From: Methanobacteriota archaeon
GTDB lineage: Archaea > Thermoplasmatota > Poseidoniia > Poseidoniales > Thalassarchaeaceae
Length of the DNA stretch: 44,310 nucleotides
Direction of reading: 5' to 3'
Assembly (NCBI GenBank): GCA_002718995.2
Contig: PBGL02000027.1
Coordinates: 36,095-80,404 of the forward strand
In this document: positions 1 through 8,345 of the stretch, piece after piece
How positions within the stretch are numbered: position 1 is the first letter of the stretch
Layout: each line of letters begins with the position of its first letter
Notes under the pieces: generated by a model
Database searches by the model: none
The model's input: the letters and a program-made list of their open reading frames with translations, nothing else
What the model was told of the DNA's origin: nothing
Position numbers and translations under genes: made by a program

Positions 1-390
1 AGTGCTTCTGGCTCTGTCATTGATCCCTACGAAGGGGAGACTAGGGATTTTCCGAACCAGAAACCCGAAGTTTCCGCCCCAGGAGTAAACATATTCTCCA
101 CAGCAACTACCGAGCTATCTCCTCCGTACGCATATTCATCGGGCACCAGCGACTCTACTGTTTTTGTTACTGGGGCACTATCTCTTATTTTGGAGCTCTA
201 TGGCGAAGAACTCGCCAATGAAGACGGCCAAATAGATCAGGAAGGGATGGAGCTGGTGAAGAGGGCGCTTGCAAACTCAGCAGTCAGTGGAGATGGGTCT
301 GATGGAGCTCACGACAGCAAATTGGGATACGGGAAACTAGATGCCTTTGAATGGGCCTCACAAGTCGCTTTTGAGCTCAATTTGAACTAG
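1..390 (+). CDS. Subtilisin-like (S8) serine protease, C-terminal fragment
   Basis: The frame is open from base 1 and ends with TAG at 388-390, so only the last 129 residues of a larger gene are present. It reads KPEVSAPGVNIFST, then SSGTSDSTVFVTGALS. This matches the end of the S8 peptidase catalytic domain, where the nucleophile lies in G-T-S-x-[AST]; the serine codon here is 148-150. The usual 'MATPHVAGA' that follows the serine is changed to DSTVFVTGA, so the fit is good but not textbook. The Asp and His of the triad would lie upstream of the window. The protein ends soon after the catalytic domain, with no C-terminal membrane segment or extra domain, unlike the second S8 protease at 35495. 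It was probably exported, but the signal region is not visible. Confidence 0.8.
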   Translation, partial: SASGSVIDPYEGETRDFPNQKPEVSAPGVNIFSTATTELSPPYAYSSGTSDSTVFVTGALSLILELYGEELANEDGQIDQEGMELVKRALANSAVSGDGSDGAHDSKLGYGKLDAFEWASQVAFELNLN

Positions 391-447
391 AAATACATTC
401 TGAGAGCGAATTTTTCAGCCGTCCCCGCACACTCATTTCGACCCTAT

Positions 448-456
448 GGTTAAATC
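448..456 (+). promoter_or_regulatory. Candidate TATA box for the 478 gene
   Basis: GGTTAAATC lies about 25 bases before the ATG at 478 in an otherwise GC-rich gap. At that distance an archaeal TATA box would start transcription at or near the ATG, giving a leaderless mRNA. No Shine-Dalgarno sequence is seen before the ATG, which agrees. Confidence 0.35.
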
Positions 457-477
457 CGCTCCCGACACCCCGCATGC

Positions 478-3400
478 ATGGCCCGCGGAGATAGAACACG
501 AAGCTCCCTATTGGTATTCTTAATGCTAACAAGCGTATTCGTTTCCCTCGTGGGCCCGGCGACCCCTGTGGTTGCGGCAAATGACACCACTTCAGGTACC
601 ATTTCGGGAACTGAGGTGTGGCAAGGAAGTCACGCCCTGACTGGCGATGTAGTCGTCTCATCTGGAGCGAAGCTGATAATCCAGCCTGGCACTACCGTGA
701 CCTTTCCCAATGGCACCCACTTGGATGCCAGGGGAAGTATATGCATAGGGGCATCCTCATGCGGAGCTAGCGGAAACGCAAATACAGCTCAGAAAATTAC
801 ATTCAGATGGACAGAACCATCGAATTCCAGTGCAAGAGGGGAGTGCTATGGGATGTCAAACGGTAATGAGGAAATTTTCATTGAAGACCCATCCTGCTTT
901 GAGGGAGTCTTGATTAGGGATTCGATAGACCTATCCCAAACCGCGATCAGGTACCTGACCATAGATGGGGCATGGGGGATACCATACTACATAGACACCC
1001 TGAACGAGTTCAGATACGGTGCTTTGGTTCTAGATGGTGCCAGCCCGACTCTCAGAGAGATGGAGTTCACAGATGTCAATACCAGTAGCGTATTGACCAC
1101 CAATCTCGCTCAGCCCAGATTCATTGGGGGGGAATATGTAGTAGGGAATGACGGCGAAAGCGGCGTAGACGGTTCCGCTGTCCAGATCTACAGCTCAGGA
1201 ACTCCAGTCACTCCTCTGATTATGGATTCCCCTACTCTCGTTGGAACTGACAGAGGTTGTGGACAGAGGGACGGAGGCAGGCCAACTGTCTGGGTTCAGG
1301 ACGCTTTCATTGAAATCGACGATGCTGATATTTCAGTGGGCGACTTCGGGATATCACTCAGGTACTCATCAGGTTCGGTGACCAACTCATCGATCGGTGT
1401 CAACTGCAATGGAATTGACATATACAGCCTCAAGAGCGTTGGGACGACAGACTACTACAACACAGTTGCCAGCAATGAGATAACCACGGCAGAAGGCACT
1501 CCAGTTACCATCTACGGGGGCGCCCATGCTGACGTTTACGATAACGAACTATCGGGGGCATCGGGAGGCTCCGGAATTGCGGTATACTCCAGTTATGCAA
1601 ACATCCAGAATAATGACATTGGCCCGATAGGGGGATGGAACGGACTCTGGATGCTGGGCTCATTCGATGTAATAGCTGAGAACAATACGATACATGACGT
1701 AGCCAAGGAAGTAGTTCTGGCAGGAGAATACGGCAATCAAGCTCCAGCCCCATCTGCTGCAAGAGCGTTCCTCGCAAACAACACACTCTCCACAGACGGA
1801 ACTGGGACCTGCTCCAGCATGACTCACTTCGGAGGCGGATTCACTTGTCCCGTTGTGCTCGCCTTCAGATCAGGCCTAACCATGTACGACAACGAGATCA
1901 ACGCCGCTGGGGATGCCGATGGGCTCAGGGCCGTCGGAGCTCTCCTAGATATCCGGAGGAACAATTGGAATGTACCTTCAACTGGCGCAGTCATCAAGCA
2001 CTACGATTCGGGGTATGCGGGAACTCAGCAGTACGGAACTCTCGGATTCTTCACTGAGAACTCATGGAATGGGGTGGATATGACCTACAATGTCACAAAG
2101 AGTGCAGTAACAGTGCAGTCTGAGACGATTCCAAGTGCTGCGGCGGGTGGGGATCCCGTAATCCTGTCATGGCCCGATCAGGAAGCCTGGCCAGCTAACC
2201 AATTCCAGAACGCAATAGTTCCCACTGAGGTTCAGGAGTGTGCCCTATGCGATAATCTGACTCCAAGGAACTTCCCTCTCGCGATAAGTATGGACAACAA
2301 CTCTACCGTATTCACCTTCGCGGCCCTGGCAAATCTTGACCTCTCGTCAGTATTTATAGAGACTCAGCCAACTCCCTACGCCGTTCAAGTGCGCAGGGCT
2401 GAGCTGGTCCGTTACCAGGTATTGGTGGAGGGCGAAAGAGTCGCAGGTGCTGGGGTCCTTGTAGAGGACGCCCTTGGAAACGATCTTTACGATATCGAAA
2501 CCCTCGATGACGGATACACCCCTTGGTTCTCATTGCCCTCTGATTTCCACCTAGACTTCAGGGGCCTAGGAGGGGGAGACAATCCCGATGGGTATGCGGA
2601 TGATGAATTCGAAGACTCCTGTACGGATGGAATCGACAACGACGGGGACCTCATCACGGATACTGAGGATCCAGATTGCGACTATGCCGCAGGAACTCGC
2701 GAGCTTTCGTTATACAGATACACAGCCTACAAGTTCGGCTCAGGCTTGGATAGCGGGGAGTTCACACTCGAGGACTCTTCCTACCAAGGTACCGCAGAGC
2801 TGCTGAATATGGCTCCCTCTGTAACCGTAACTCAAAATGAGGGCCACTCGTTCAGAAAGATCGTTAATATCACCGGCACAGCCCACGATGGCGTCCTCGC
2901 AGCATTCTATCAGACCGATGAGTTGGCCCAGTGGGATCAGAAGGGCTACGTCCACTCCGTCGAGGTCAAGGATCCATTCACTGGCGACTGGGACAATGCC
3001 CTTGTGGCGACTGACTCATCTGGGGCAGGAATGGGTGAGGTAACACGTAACAATCACCCGTTCAAGACATGGTTCTACGAATTGGACATGTCCAGCATGG
3101 CAGAAGGGGACTACACGTTCGAGTTCAGATCCTTTGACGGCATCACACATAGCCCCATAGTCGGGATTACGATAAAGCTCAACACACAGGCTCCTACTAT
3201 TTCCGTCACATCACCAAGCTCGATGTCAACACACTCAGACGATAGTGTCACATTCGAAGGAACGGCTTACGACTTCTATGGCTGCCCGGAGCAGTGTAGC
3301 ATGGATGTAGAGGACATATATTTCCAGATCGTGGGTCCGAACTTCCAAGTTACCACTCCTGTAAGTGGCGGACCCGACTGGTCATGGACTTGGGATTTTG

Positions 3401-4767
3401 GTGGGCAGCCAAGAGTGAATGCTCAGTACACATTCACAATATGGGCATCAGACTCCGACTTCTGCATAGGGGTCATTGACGAATGCGAGGCGACCGTCCT
3501 CACATTGAATATCGACAATTCGAATACGGCACCGTTCCTCAGTGTAACCTCTCCCCAGAGTGGAGACAGGCTAGCCGTCTCCGAGAGTTCAGTCTTCGAA
3601 GGGGTCGCCAGAGACTCTGATGGCACCATTACAAGGGTCGATGTTGAGGTTCTCGATATAGCGAATGGCTACATCAACGTCCACTCGGATGCAATCACTG
3701 ATTTCTCCTCAAATGGGGCATTCAGTCAGGAGTGGAACTCAATGTCCCTCAGACATAATGCAGAATACCAAATCAGGATGAGGTCATATGATGGGTTCGA
3801 CTACAGCGATTGGGTAGAACTTCAGATTACCGCGGACAACCCTCCTGATGCCGGCAACAACCAACCAGTGTTCGACTCAAGCGGCTGGCTCAATGAGATC
3901 ACCCTCTATTGCGAATTGGACTCCCAGTCCCAAGACAGGTGTACGCTGGCGGAGATCGATTTGATGGAACACTTCAGCGACGCAGACCAGAATCAAGAAC
4001 TGATGCTCTCCGTTTATGACAACGAGGAATTGACAAGTGACGATGAGTATGGGGTAGTTTTCAGCATCGCTTCTAATGGCATGGCGACTTACAACCCGAT
4101 AACCATGTCATTCTACGATCCGGAGATATCCGGATGGTCCTTGGATGAAGTTATTTTCGTAGCCTCTGACCCATTCGGATCCAAGGCGAACTCACTCCCT
4201 GTGTCGATAAATGTGATTGGACTGACTTTCGTCGTTAATGAGCCCGATGATAGTAGGATTGGCGACGATGAGATCGCAATATTCACCGGTACCGGACTCC
4301 CTGGTAAAACCGTCACAGCTACCATTGGTGGAAACCCCGTGAACAATACTGTTATCTCAAGCGATTCAACTTGGCAGATGGGGATCCCTGGGTCCAGGAT
4401 ATCCGGCTCTGCAACGCCGCAATTCAAGTACGGGGGAGAGACTTATGAGCCCGGATTCAAAATCACCGTGAGCGATGAAGAAGGAACCGGTCTTGGCACC
4501 ATGTTGATCATAGCTGTTGTAATTTTACTCGGCGCGATAGCTGCCTTCGCCTACTTCTTCGTTGAAATTGAAGAGGAAGATGAGGCAGAGGACTCAACAC
4601 AAGTAGTTGATTCGGAAGAAACGGAGGAGGACCCATATTCTTGGGCCAAGTCCGAAGAGGAAGCCCCATCTTCCCAGAATGAACGCTTCCAGAGCCATGC
4701 CGATCACCCCGGATGGCTGTGGGACACAGTCAACGAAGAATGGGTCCCAGAGGATTCCCAGGCGTGA
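478..4767 (+). CDS. Large anchored surface protein with beta-helix and Ig-like domains
   Basis: This 1429-residue exported protein starts with an Arg-containing signal peptide (hydrophobic stretch about residues 11-34). Residues about 50-520 have the look of a right-handed parallel beta-helix (NosD/pectate-lyase-like): repeated short strands with Asn turns such as NIQNNDIG and IAENNTIHD. Around residue 715 is a Cys-bracketed acidic segment CTDGIDNDGDLITD, a calcium-binding-like motif known from many secreted proteins. Residues about 780-1330 form Ig/cadherin-like beta domains (repeated 'TVTSP..G' and 'DSDGTI' turns). One membrane span lies at about 1340-1364, followed by an acidic tail ending in a Trp-rich motif GWLWDTVNEEWVPE. 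The topology is therefore outside-in with the tail in the cytoplasm. Beta-helix proteins often bind or cleave polysaccharide, but no catalytic residues could be assigned. Confidence 0.8.
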   Translation: MARGDRTRSSLLVFLMLTSVFVSLVGPATPVVAANDTTSGTISGTEVWQGSHALTGDVVVSSGAKLIIQPGTTVTFPNGTHLDARGSICIGASSCGASGNANTAQKITFRWTEPSNSSARGECYGMSNGNEEIFIEDPSCFEGVLIRDSIDLSQTAIRYLTIDGAWGIPYYIDTLNEFRYGALVLDGASPTLREMEFTDVNTSSVLTTNLAQPRFIGGEYVVGNDGESGVDGSAVQIYSSGTPVTPLIMDSPTLVGTDRGCGQRDGGRPTVWVQDAFIEIDDADISVGDFGISLRYSSGSVTNSSIGVNCNGIDIYSLKSVGTTDYYNTVASNEITTAEGTPVTIYGGAHADVYDNELSGASGGSGIAVYSSYANIQNNDIGPIGGWNGLWMLGSFDVIAENNTIHDVAKEVVLAGEYGNQAPAPSAARAFLANNTLSTDGTGTCSSMTHFGGGFTCPVVLAFRSGLTMYDNEINAAGDADGLRAVGALLDIRRNNWNVPSTGAVIKHYDSGYAGTQQYGTLGFFTENSWNGVDMTYNVTKSAVTVQSETIPSAAAGGDPVILSWPDQEAWPANQFQNAIVPTEVQECALCDNLTPRNFPLAISMDNNSTVFTFAALANLDLSSVFIETQPTPYAVQVRRAELVRYQVLVEGERVAGAGVLVEDALGNDLYDIETLDDGYTPWFSLPSDFHLDFRGLGGGDNPDGYADDEFEDSCTDGIDNDGDLITDTEDPDCDYAAGTRELSLYRYTAYKFGSGLDSGEFTLEDSSYQGTAELLNMAPSVTVTQNEGHSFRKIVNITGTAHDGVLAAFYQTDELAQWDQKGYVHSVEVKDPFTGDWDNALVATDSSGAGMGEVTRNNHPFKTWFYELDMSSMAEGDYTFEFRSFDGITHSPIVGITIKLNTQAPTISVTSPSSMSTHSDDSVTFEGTAYDFYGCPEQCSMDVEDIYFQIVGPNFQVTTPVSGGPDWSWTWDFGGQPRVNAQYTFTIWASDSDFCIGVIDECEATVLTLNIDNSNTAPFLSVTSPQSGDRLAVSESSVFEGVARDSDGTITRVDVEVLDIANGYINVHSDAITDFSSNGAFSQEWNSMSLRHNAEYQIRMRSYDGFDYSDWVELQITADNPPDAGNNQPVFDSSGWLNEITLYCELDSQSQDRCTLAEIDLMEHFSDADQNQELMLSVYDNEELTSDDEYGVVFSIASNGMATYNPITMSFYDPEISGWSLDEVIFVASDPFGSKANSLPVSINVIGLTFVVNEPDDSRIGDDEIAIFTGTGLPGKTVTATIGGNPVNNTVISSDSTWQMGIPGSRISGSATPQFKYGGETYEPGFKITVSDEEGTGLGTMLIIAVVILLGAIAAFAYFFVEIEEEDEAEDSTQVVDSEETEEDPYSWAKSEEEAPSSQNERFQSHADHPGWLWDTVNEEWVPEDSQA

Positions 4768-4802
4768 ATCACCAATAGGTCGTTAATCACGAACATTCTT
4801 GA

Positions 4803-7355
4803 ATGAAACTTGTCGCTAGTAGCACCATGACTTCCGTGCCTGCATCCAAACCAGGGGTTCAGGAACGCATCCTACTGCACCTCAGAGACTATGTTGATCA
4901 CGCCGACAAGGTAGAGGTACCGTTCGCCCTTTCGCAGATGGGAATAGCAAATGCCGTCTCAATAGCAAGGTCGAATGTCCCCCGCGCAATTTCCGGGCTG
5001 AGGGATCAAGGGTATCTAATCGAGAGGCAGGCGCACGTTACTGGAGTCTCAAGAAAGAGGAAGGCGTATTTCCTCACTGATGACGGTGCCAAATTAGCTG
5101 ACGATATATGGTCTAAGGTTGGTATGCAGATGGTCAGGGTCATTGGACACGACGGAAGGTCATCTACAATGGAGCTACAGAAGGCGCTGGAGTCAACAGA
5201 ATTACCTCTCAGGCACGTTGACGTAATCAGATATCTAGACGACTCTGGAACAATAGACTTCTCCTCTCTATCGTCGGATTTGATTGAAAGGGACCTTTCA
5301 AAACACATAGAGAAACAATTGGTAACCTCTCTCGGAGACCTGCCGAGGACAAGAAAGTTCTACGGCAGGGAGAAGGAGCTAGAGAACATGGTTAGCTTGT
5401 TGGAACACCAGTCAGGTTCAATCTTGGTTCCAGGGATTGCCGGAATAGGGAAGACCGCACTTTCGGCCAAGCTGATCGAGAGTTTCACCCATAGGAGGAA
5501 TCTACTATACCATAGATGCCAGGACTGGGATGGAGCTAGGGCATTCTTGGAAGCAGTGGGAGAGTGGATGTCCGCAATGGGCAGTGACGACCTCTCGGAT
5601 TATCTGGCATCTACTCCTGTCCCCCAGCCGCAGATGGCGGTCAATCTGATCGCTGAGGGACTGGATAGCGCACCATCACTAATTGTCATTGATGACTTGC
5701 ACAAGGTCGGTGACGAGACGCTCATTTCAGTACTAAGGTCACTATCAGTGAGAATTCCAGAAATCAATGATGTCGGACTAGTGATGTTCTCCAGGTCATA
5801 CAGGATGGTGGTTCCTGAGACTGACTCTTCTGGTAGAATTGTAACTCTGGTGATGCCATTGGATGGCCTTGATCAGGAAGCAAGTAGGCAGATACTTACG
5901 GCCATGAAGGATCTTGAGATGCCACAATTCCTCCACATACACAATCTTTCCAGAGGCCATCCCTTAGTCCTCGAACTGATTAACAGGGGGAGTGTCGGAG
6001 GGACATTCCACGAGACTCTTGAGACCTTCGTCGAGAAGGAGATTTTCAGCAGACTTTCGGGAGCAGAAAAAAGAGTCTTAGGCGCAATTTCTGTTTTCAG
6101 GGAGCCGATGCCATTGCAGGCGATTAGTGGCGTTGACGCCGAGACGGATCTTCTCGATGACCTCGTTGAGAAAGGTCTTGCTAGGCAGGCAGACAGTGAC
6201 AACTATGATGTCCACGATCTTGTCAGAGAATTCCTAACTAGGTCCATGGAAGACTCCCTTAGCCAGATCCTCCATGCAAACGCTGTAGAGTGGTATAGGA
6301 CTAGGCGCGAGACTCCATCTCAGAGTATTGAGTATATCCACCACCTTCACATGTCGGGCGATACCGAGGGCCTGGCTGCCGCACTTTCAGAAGAGGGGCA
6401 TGCATTGGTCAACTCGGGGCACATTGAACTTCTGGGTATCCTGAGGTCCTTAGATGTCTCAAATTTCGGCCCTAGGACAAGCTTCGTAATTCACGAGCTG
6501 AGAGGGGACATCCTGTCCATCCAGGGGAAGTGGGAACAAGCCGTGGAAGAGTACGATCTCGCAATGCCACTCGCACTGAAGCACAAGATGAACTCCCCGC
6601 TGGCAAGGCTCCTCTCGTCAAGAGCAGATCTTGCGGTCAAGAGGGGGCAGATGGATGAGGCACTTTCACTCCACAGAAAGGCGCTCGAGATCCAGATATC
6701 TGTTAGGGATGCTCTCGGGGCCGCAAGGTCATACAACAATATGGGATTCATTTTCAGGCGTCAGCGTGATAACAAGAAGGCACTCGAGGTGTATGGGAAT
6801 GTCGAAGAGCTCCTAGATGCAGAGGACTCCATCGAATTGACTGAGGCTAGAATCAGGCTCGCTTCTGCATTCCTTGAGATGGGTGAGATGGACAGAGCCA
6901 GGGACCATGCAATGATCGCCCATGATGAGACCGAGGAGAACGAGCAAGTCAGGTTGCATGCCAGATCTAGAGCGGTTTTGGGAAGATATTATGCAAAAAT
7001 CAAAGATAATGATCTGGCCATGCACCATTATTCAGGGGCACTCGAGATCCTTTCCGATCAATCAGACCCCCATAGTGCAGTCGAGGTCGAGATGCTACTT
7101 GGACAGGTACTAAGCGACGCTGGCAGGTCGGAAGAGGCTGCAGAACACTATCTCGATGGTCTCGCACTGGCTGAGGCCAATGATTTCAGAATGATGCAGG
7201 GAGAGATACTGTCGAGACTCGGCGAGGTCGAAAGCAATAGGTCACAGAGAATGGACTATCTTCAGAGATCATTAGTCGTATTCCGCGAACTAGGCGCAGT
7301 CCACAGGATGAGGGACGTTCAGAATGCGGTTCACAGAGTCGTAATGGGGCATTAG
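4803..7355 (+). CDS. Winged-helix / STAND-type NTPase / TPR regulator
   Basis: An 850-residue cytoplasmic protein with three parts. Residues about 20-105 look like a MarR-type winged helix (ARSNVPRAISGLRDQGYL, then SRKRKAYFLTDDG as the wing). An NTPase of the AAA_16/STAND class follows: FYGREKELENM near 190, Walker A GIAGIGKT near 211-218, Walker B SLIVIDDLHKV near 292-302, and an Arg after a sensor-like strand (MFSRSYR). From about 530 to the end are helical TPR-like repeats (for example GQMDEALSLHRKALEI, GRSEEAAEHYLDGLALA). The order resembles MalT/AfsR-type signal-responsive regulators with the DNA-binding part moved to the N-terminus. Ligand and target are unknown. The ATG at 4803 is the first in frame. 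The stop is interlocked with that of the opposite-strand gene. Confidence 0.8.
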   Translation: MKLVASSTMTSVPASKPGVQERILLHLRDYVDHADKVEVPFALSQMGIANAVSIARSNVPRAISGLRDQGYLIERQAHVTGVSRKRKAYFLTDDGAKLADDIWSKVGMQMVRVIGHDGRSSTMELQKALESTELPLRHVDVIRYLDDSGTIDFSSLSSDLIERDLSKHIEKQLVTSLGDLPRTRKFYGREKELENMVSLLEHQSGSILVPGIAGIGKTALSAKLIESFTHRRNLLYHRCQDWDGARAFLEAVGEWMSAMGSDDLSDYLASTPVPQPQMAVNLIAEGLDSAPSLIVIDDLHKVGDETLISVLRSLSVRIPEINDVGLVMFSRSYRMVVPETDSSGRIVTLVMPLDGLDQEASRQILTAMKDLEMPQFLHIHNLSRGHPLVLELINRGSVGGTFHETLETFVEKEIFSRLSGAEKRVLGAISVFREPMPLQAISGVDAETDLLDDLVEKGLARQADSDNYDVHDLVREFLTRSMEDSLSQILHANAVEWYRTRRETPSQSIEYIHHLHMSGDTEGLAAALSEEGHALVNSGHIELLGILRSLDVSNFGPRTSFVIHELRGDILSIQGKWEQAVEEYDLAMPLALKHKMNSPLARLLSSRADLAVKRGQMDEALSLHRKALEIQISVRDALGAARSYNNMGFIFRRQRDNKKALEVYGNVEELLDAEDSIELTEARIRLASAFLEMGEMDRARDHAMIAHDETEENEQVRLHARSRAVLGRYYAKIKDNDLAMHHYSGALEILSDQSDPHSAVEVEMLLGQVLSDAGRSEEAAEHYLDGLALAEANDFRMMQGEILSRLGEVESNRSQRMDYLQRSLVVFRELGAVHRMRDVQNAVHRVVMGH

Positions 7356-8155
7356 GATAGCCCAATTATCCTTTCAGGCTCGCTTTGCCCCAACCAATGA
7401 GTAAATTCAGGACCACTCTGTTTTGATATTGATAGGTCCCCTGTAAATGAATCACAAATCCTCATCAATACCTCGCTTTCCGCTAAATGTGGTCTATTGT
7501 TACTCTCCGAAAGGTGACAAAGAACCACGCTCTCAAGCCCCTCGTGCATTACTTCATTCAAAACCTGTCCAGTTTGAGCATTGGAAAGGTGACCTCCTCT
7601 GCCAGTTATTCTTCTCTTAAGCGAATCCGGATATGGTCCGCCAACAAGTCTGGAATGTTCATAGTTAGCCTCTATCGAAATATGTGAACACGTAGATAGA
7701 TGCTTCTTGAGCTCATCAGTCGCCTCTCCGAGATCGGTAACTATCGAAGCCCTATTGCCATCAGAGGAACGTGCGATTATTGCAACATTGTCAGCATCAT
7801 CATGAGGTACAGGGATGGGCAGGAGACTCAAATCTCCCCCTGCCTCAATCCTCTCCAAATCGGAGAATTCAGAAAAATTTTCATGATCGGCCCATTCCAT
7901 TCTTCGAGCGGTTTCGGCGTTGCTCATCAGAACCGATGCCCACTTCTTGGAAGCACGAGCAGCAGACCTTGAGTGATCGGAGTGATGGTGAGTAACCACA
8001 ATAGCATCAATTTCGGAGGATCTAACCCCAATCATATCCAGCCGCGACTCCATCCTCTTCAATGAGAATCCGCAGTCTATGAGGACCTTCGACTCGTCTG
8101 TTGAAAGGAGAACTGAGTTACCACGGCTCCCACTACCAAGATGAGTAATCTCCAT
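7352..8155 (-). CDS. WalJ/YycJ-like metallo-beta-lactamase-fold hydrolase
   Basis: A 267-residue metallo-hydrolase. The opening MEITHLGSGSRGNSVLL and the metal motif THHHSDH (His56, His58, Asp60, His61) are typical of the YycJ/WalJ branch. So are the later EANYEHSRLVGGPYP and GRGGHLSN. The length matches the family (about 260). Related proteins are suspected nucleases or phosphodiesterases that use two metal ions; the substrate cannot be read from the sequence. There is no signal peptide, so it is cytosolic. It ends convergently against the STAND gene with a 4-base overlap (TTAG) and stands alone on its strand. A TATA-like element lies about 27 bases before its ATG. Confidence 0.88.
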   Translation of the reverse strand: MEITHLGSGSRGNSVLLSTDESKVLIDCGFSLKRMESRLDMIGVRSSEIDAIVVTHHHSDHSRSAARASKKWASVLMSNAETARRMEWADHENFSEFSDLERIEAGGDLSLLPIPVPHDDADNVAIIARSSDGNRASIVTDLGEATDELKKHLSTCSHISIEANYEHSRLVGGPYPDSLKRRITGRGGHLSNAQTGQVLNEVMHEGLESVVLCHLSESNNRPHLAESEVLMRICDSFTGDLSISKQSGPEFTHWLGQSEPERIIGLS

Positions 8156-8177
8156 CGCTATTACCTAGTCCGTCCGA

Positions 8178-8188
8178 GGTAAATAGAC
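8178..8188 (-). promoter_or_regulatory. Candidate TATA box for the WalJ-like gene
   Basis: On the minus strand TCTATTTACC is centred about 27 bases before the ATG at 8155, suiting a leaderless transcript. The rest of 8189-8345 holds no ORF or clear element. No good box is seen at the right distance for the 8346 gene on the other strand. Confidence 0.35.
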
Positions 8189-8345
8189 CTTTGAACAAAT
8201 CCGTCAAAGACTGTCCCTAATCACTAATTCAGGACATTACTGGCGTCGCCATTGGCCAAAATATCTGACCTCCCGTCCGAACGACGCTCCATCATCATGA
8301 TAAGTCAGTCAAGAACGCTCAAAGCTGTCTAGATGGGGCTATGTC

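Noticed and set aside
4803-8155. STAND NTPase plus metallo-hydrolase as an antiviral (Avs-like) system
   Set aside because: The genes are convergent rather than an operon, the NTPase carries a DNA-binding winged helix, and the hydrolase is of the housekeeping WalJ type; there are no mobile or defence genes nearby.
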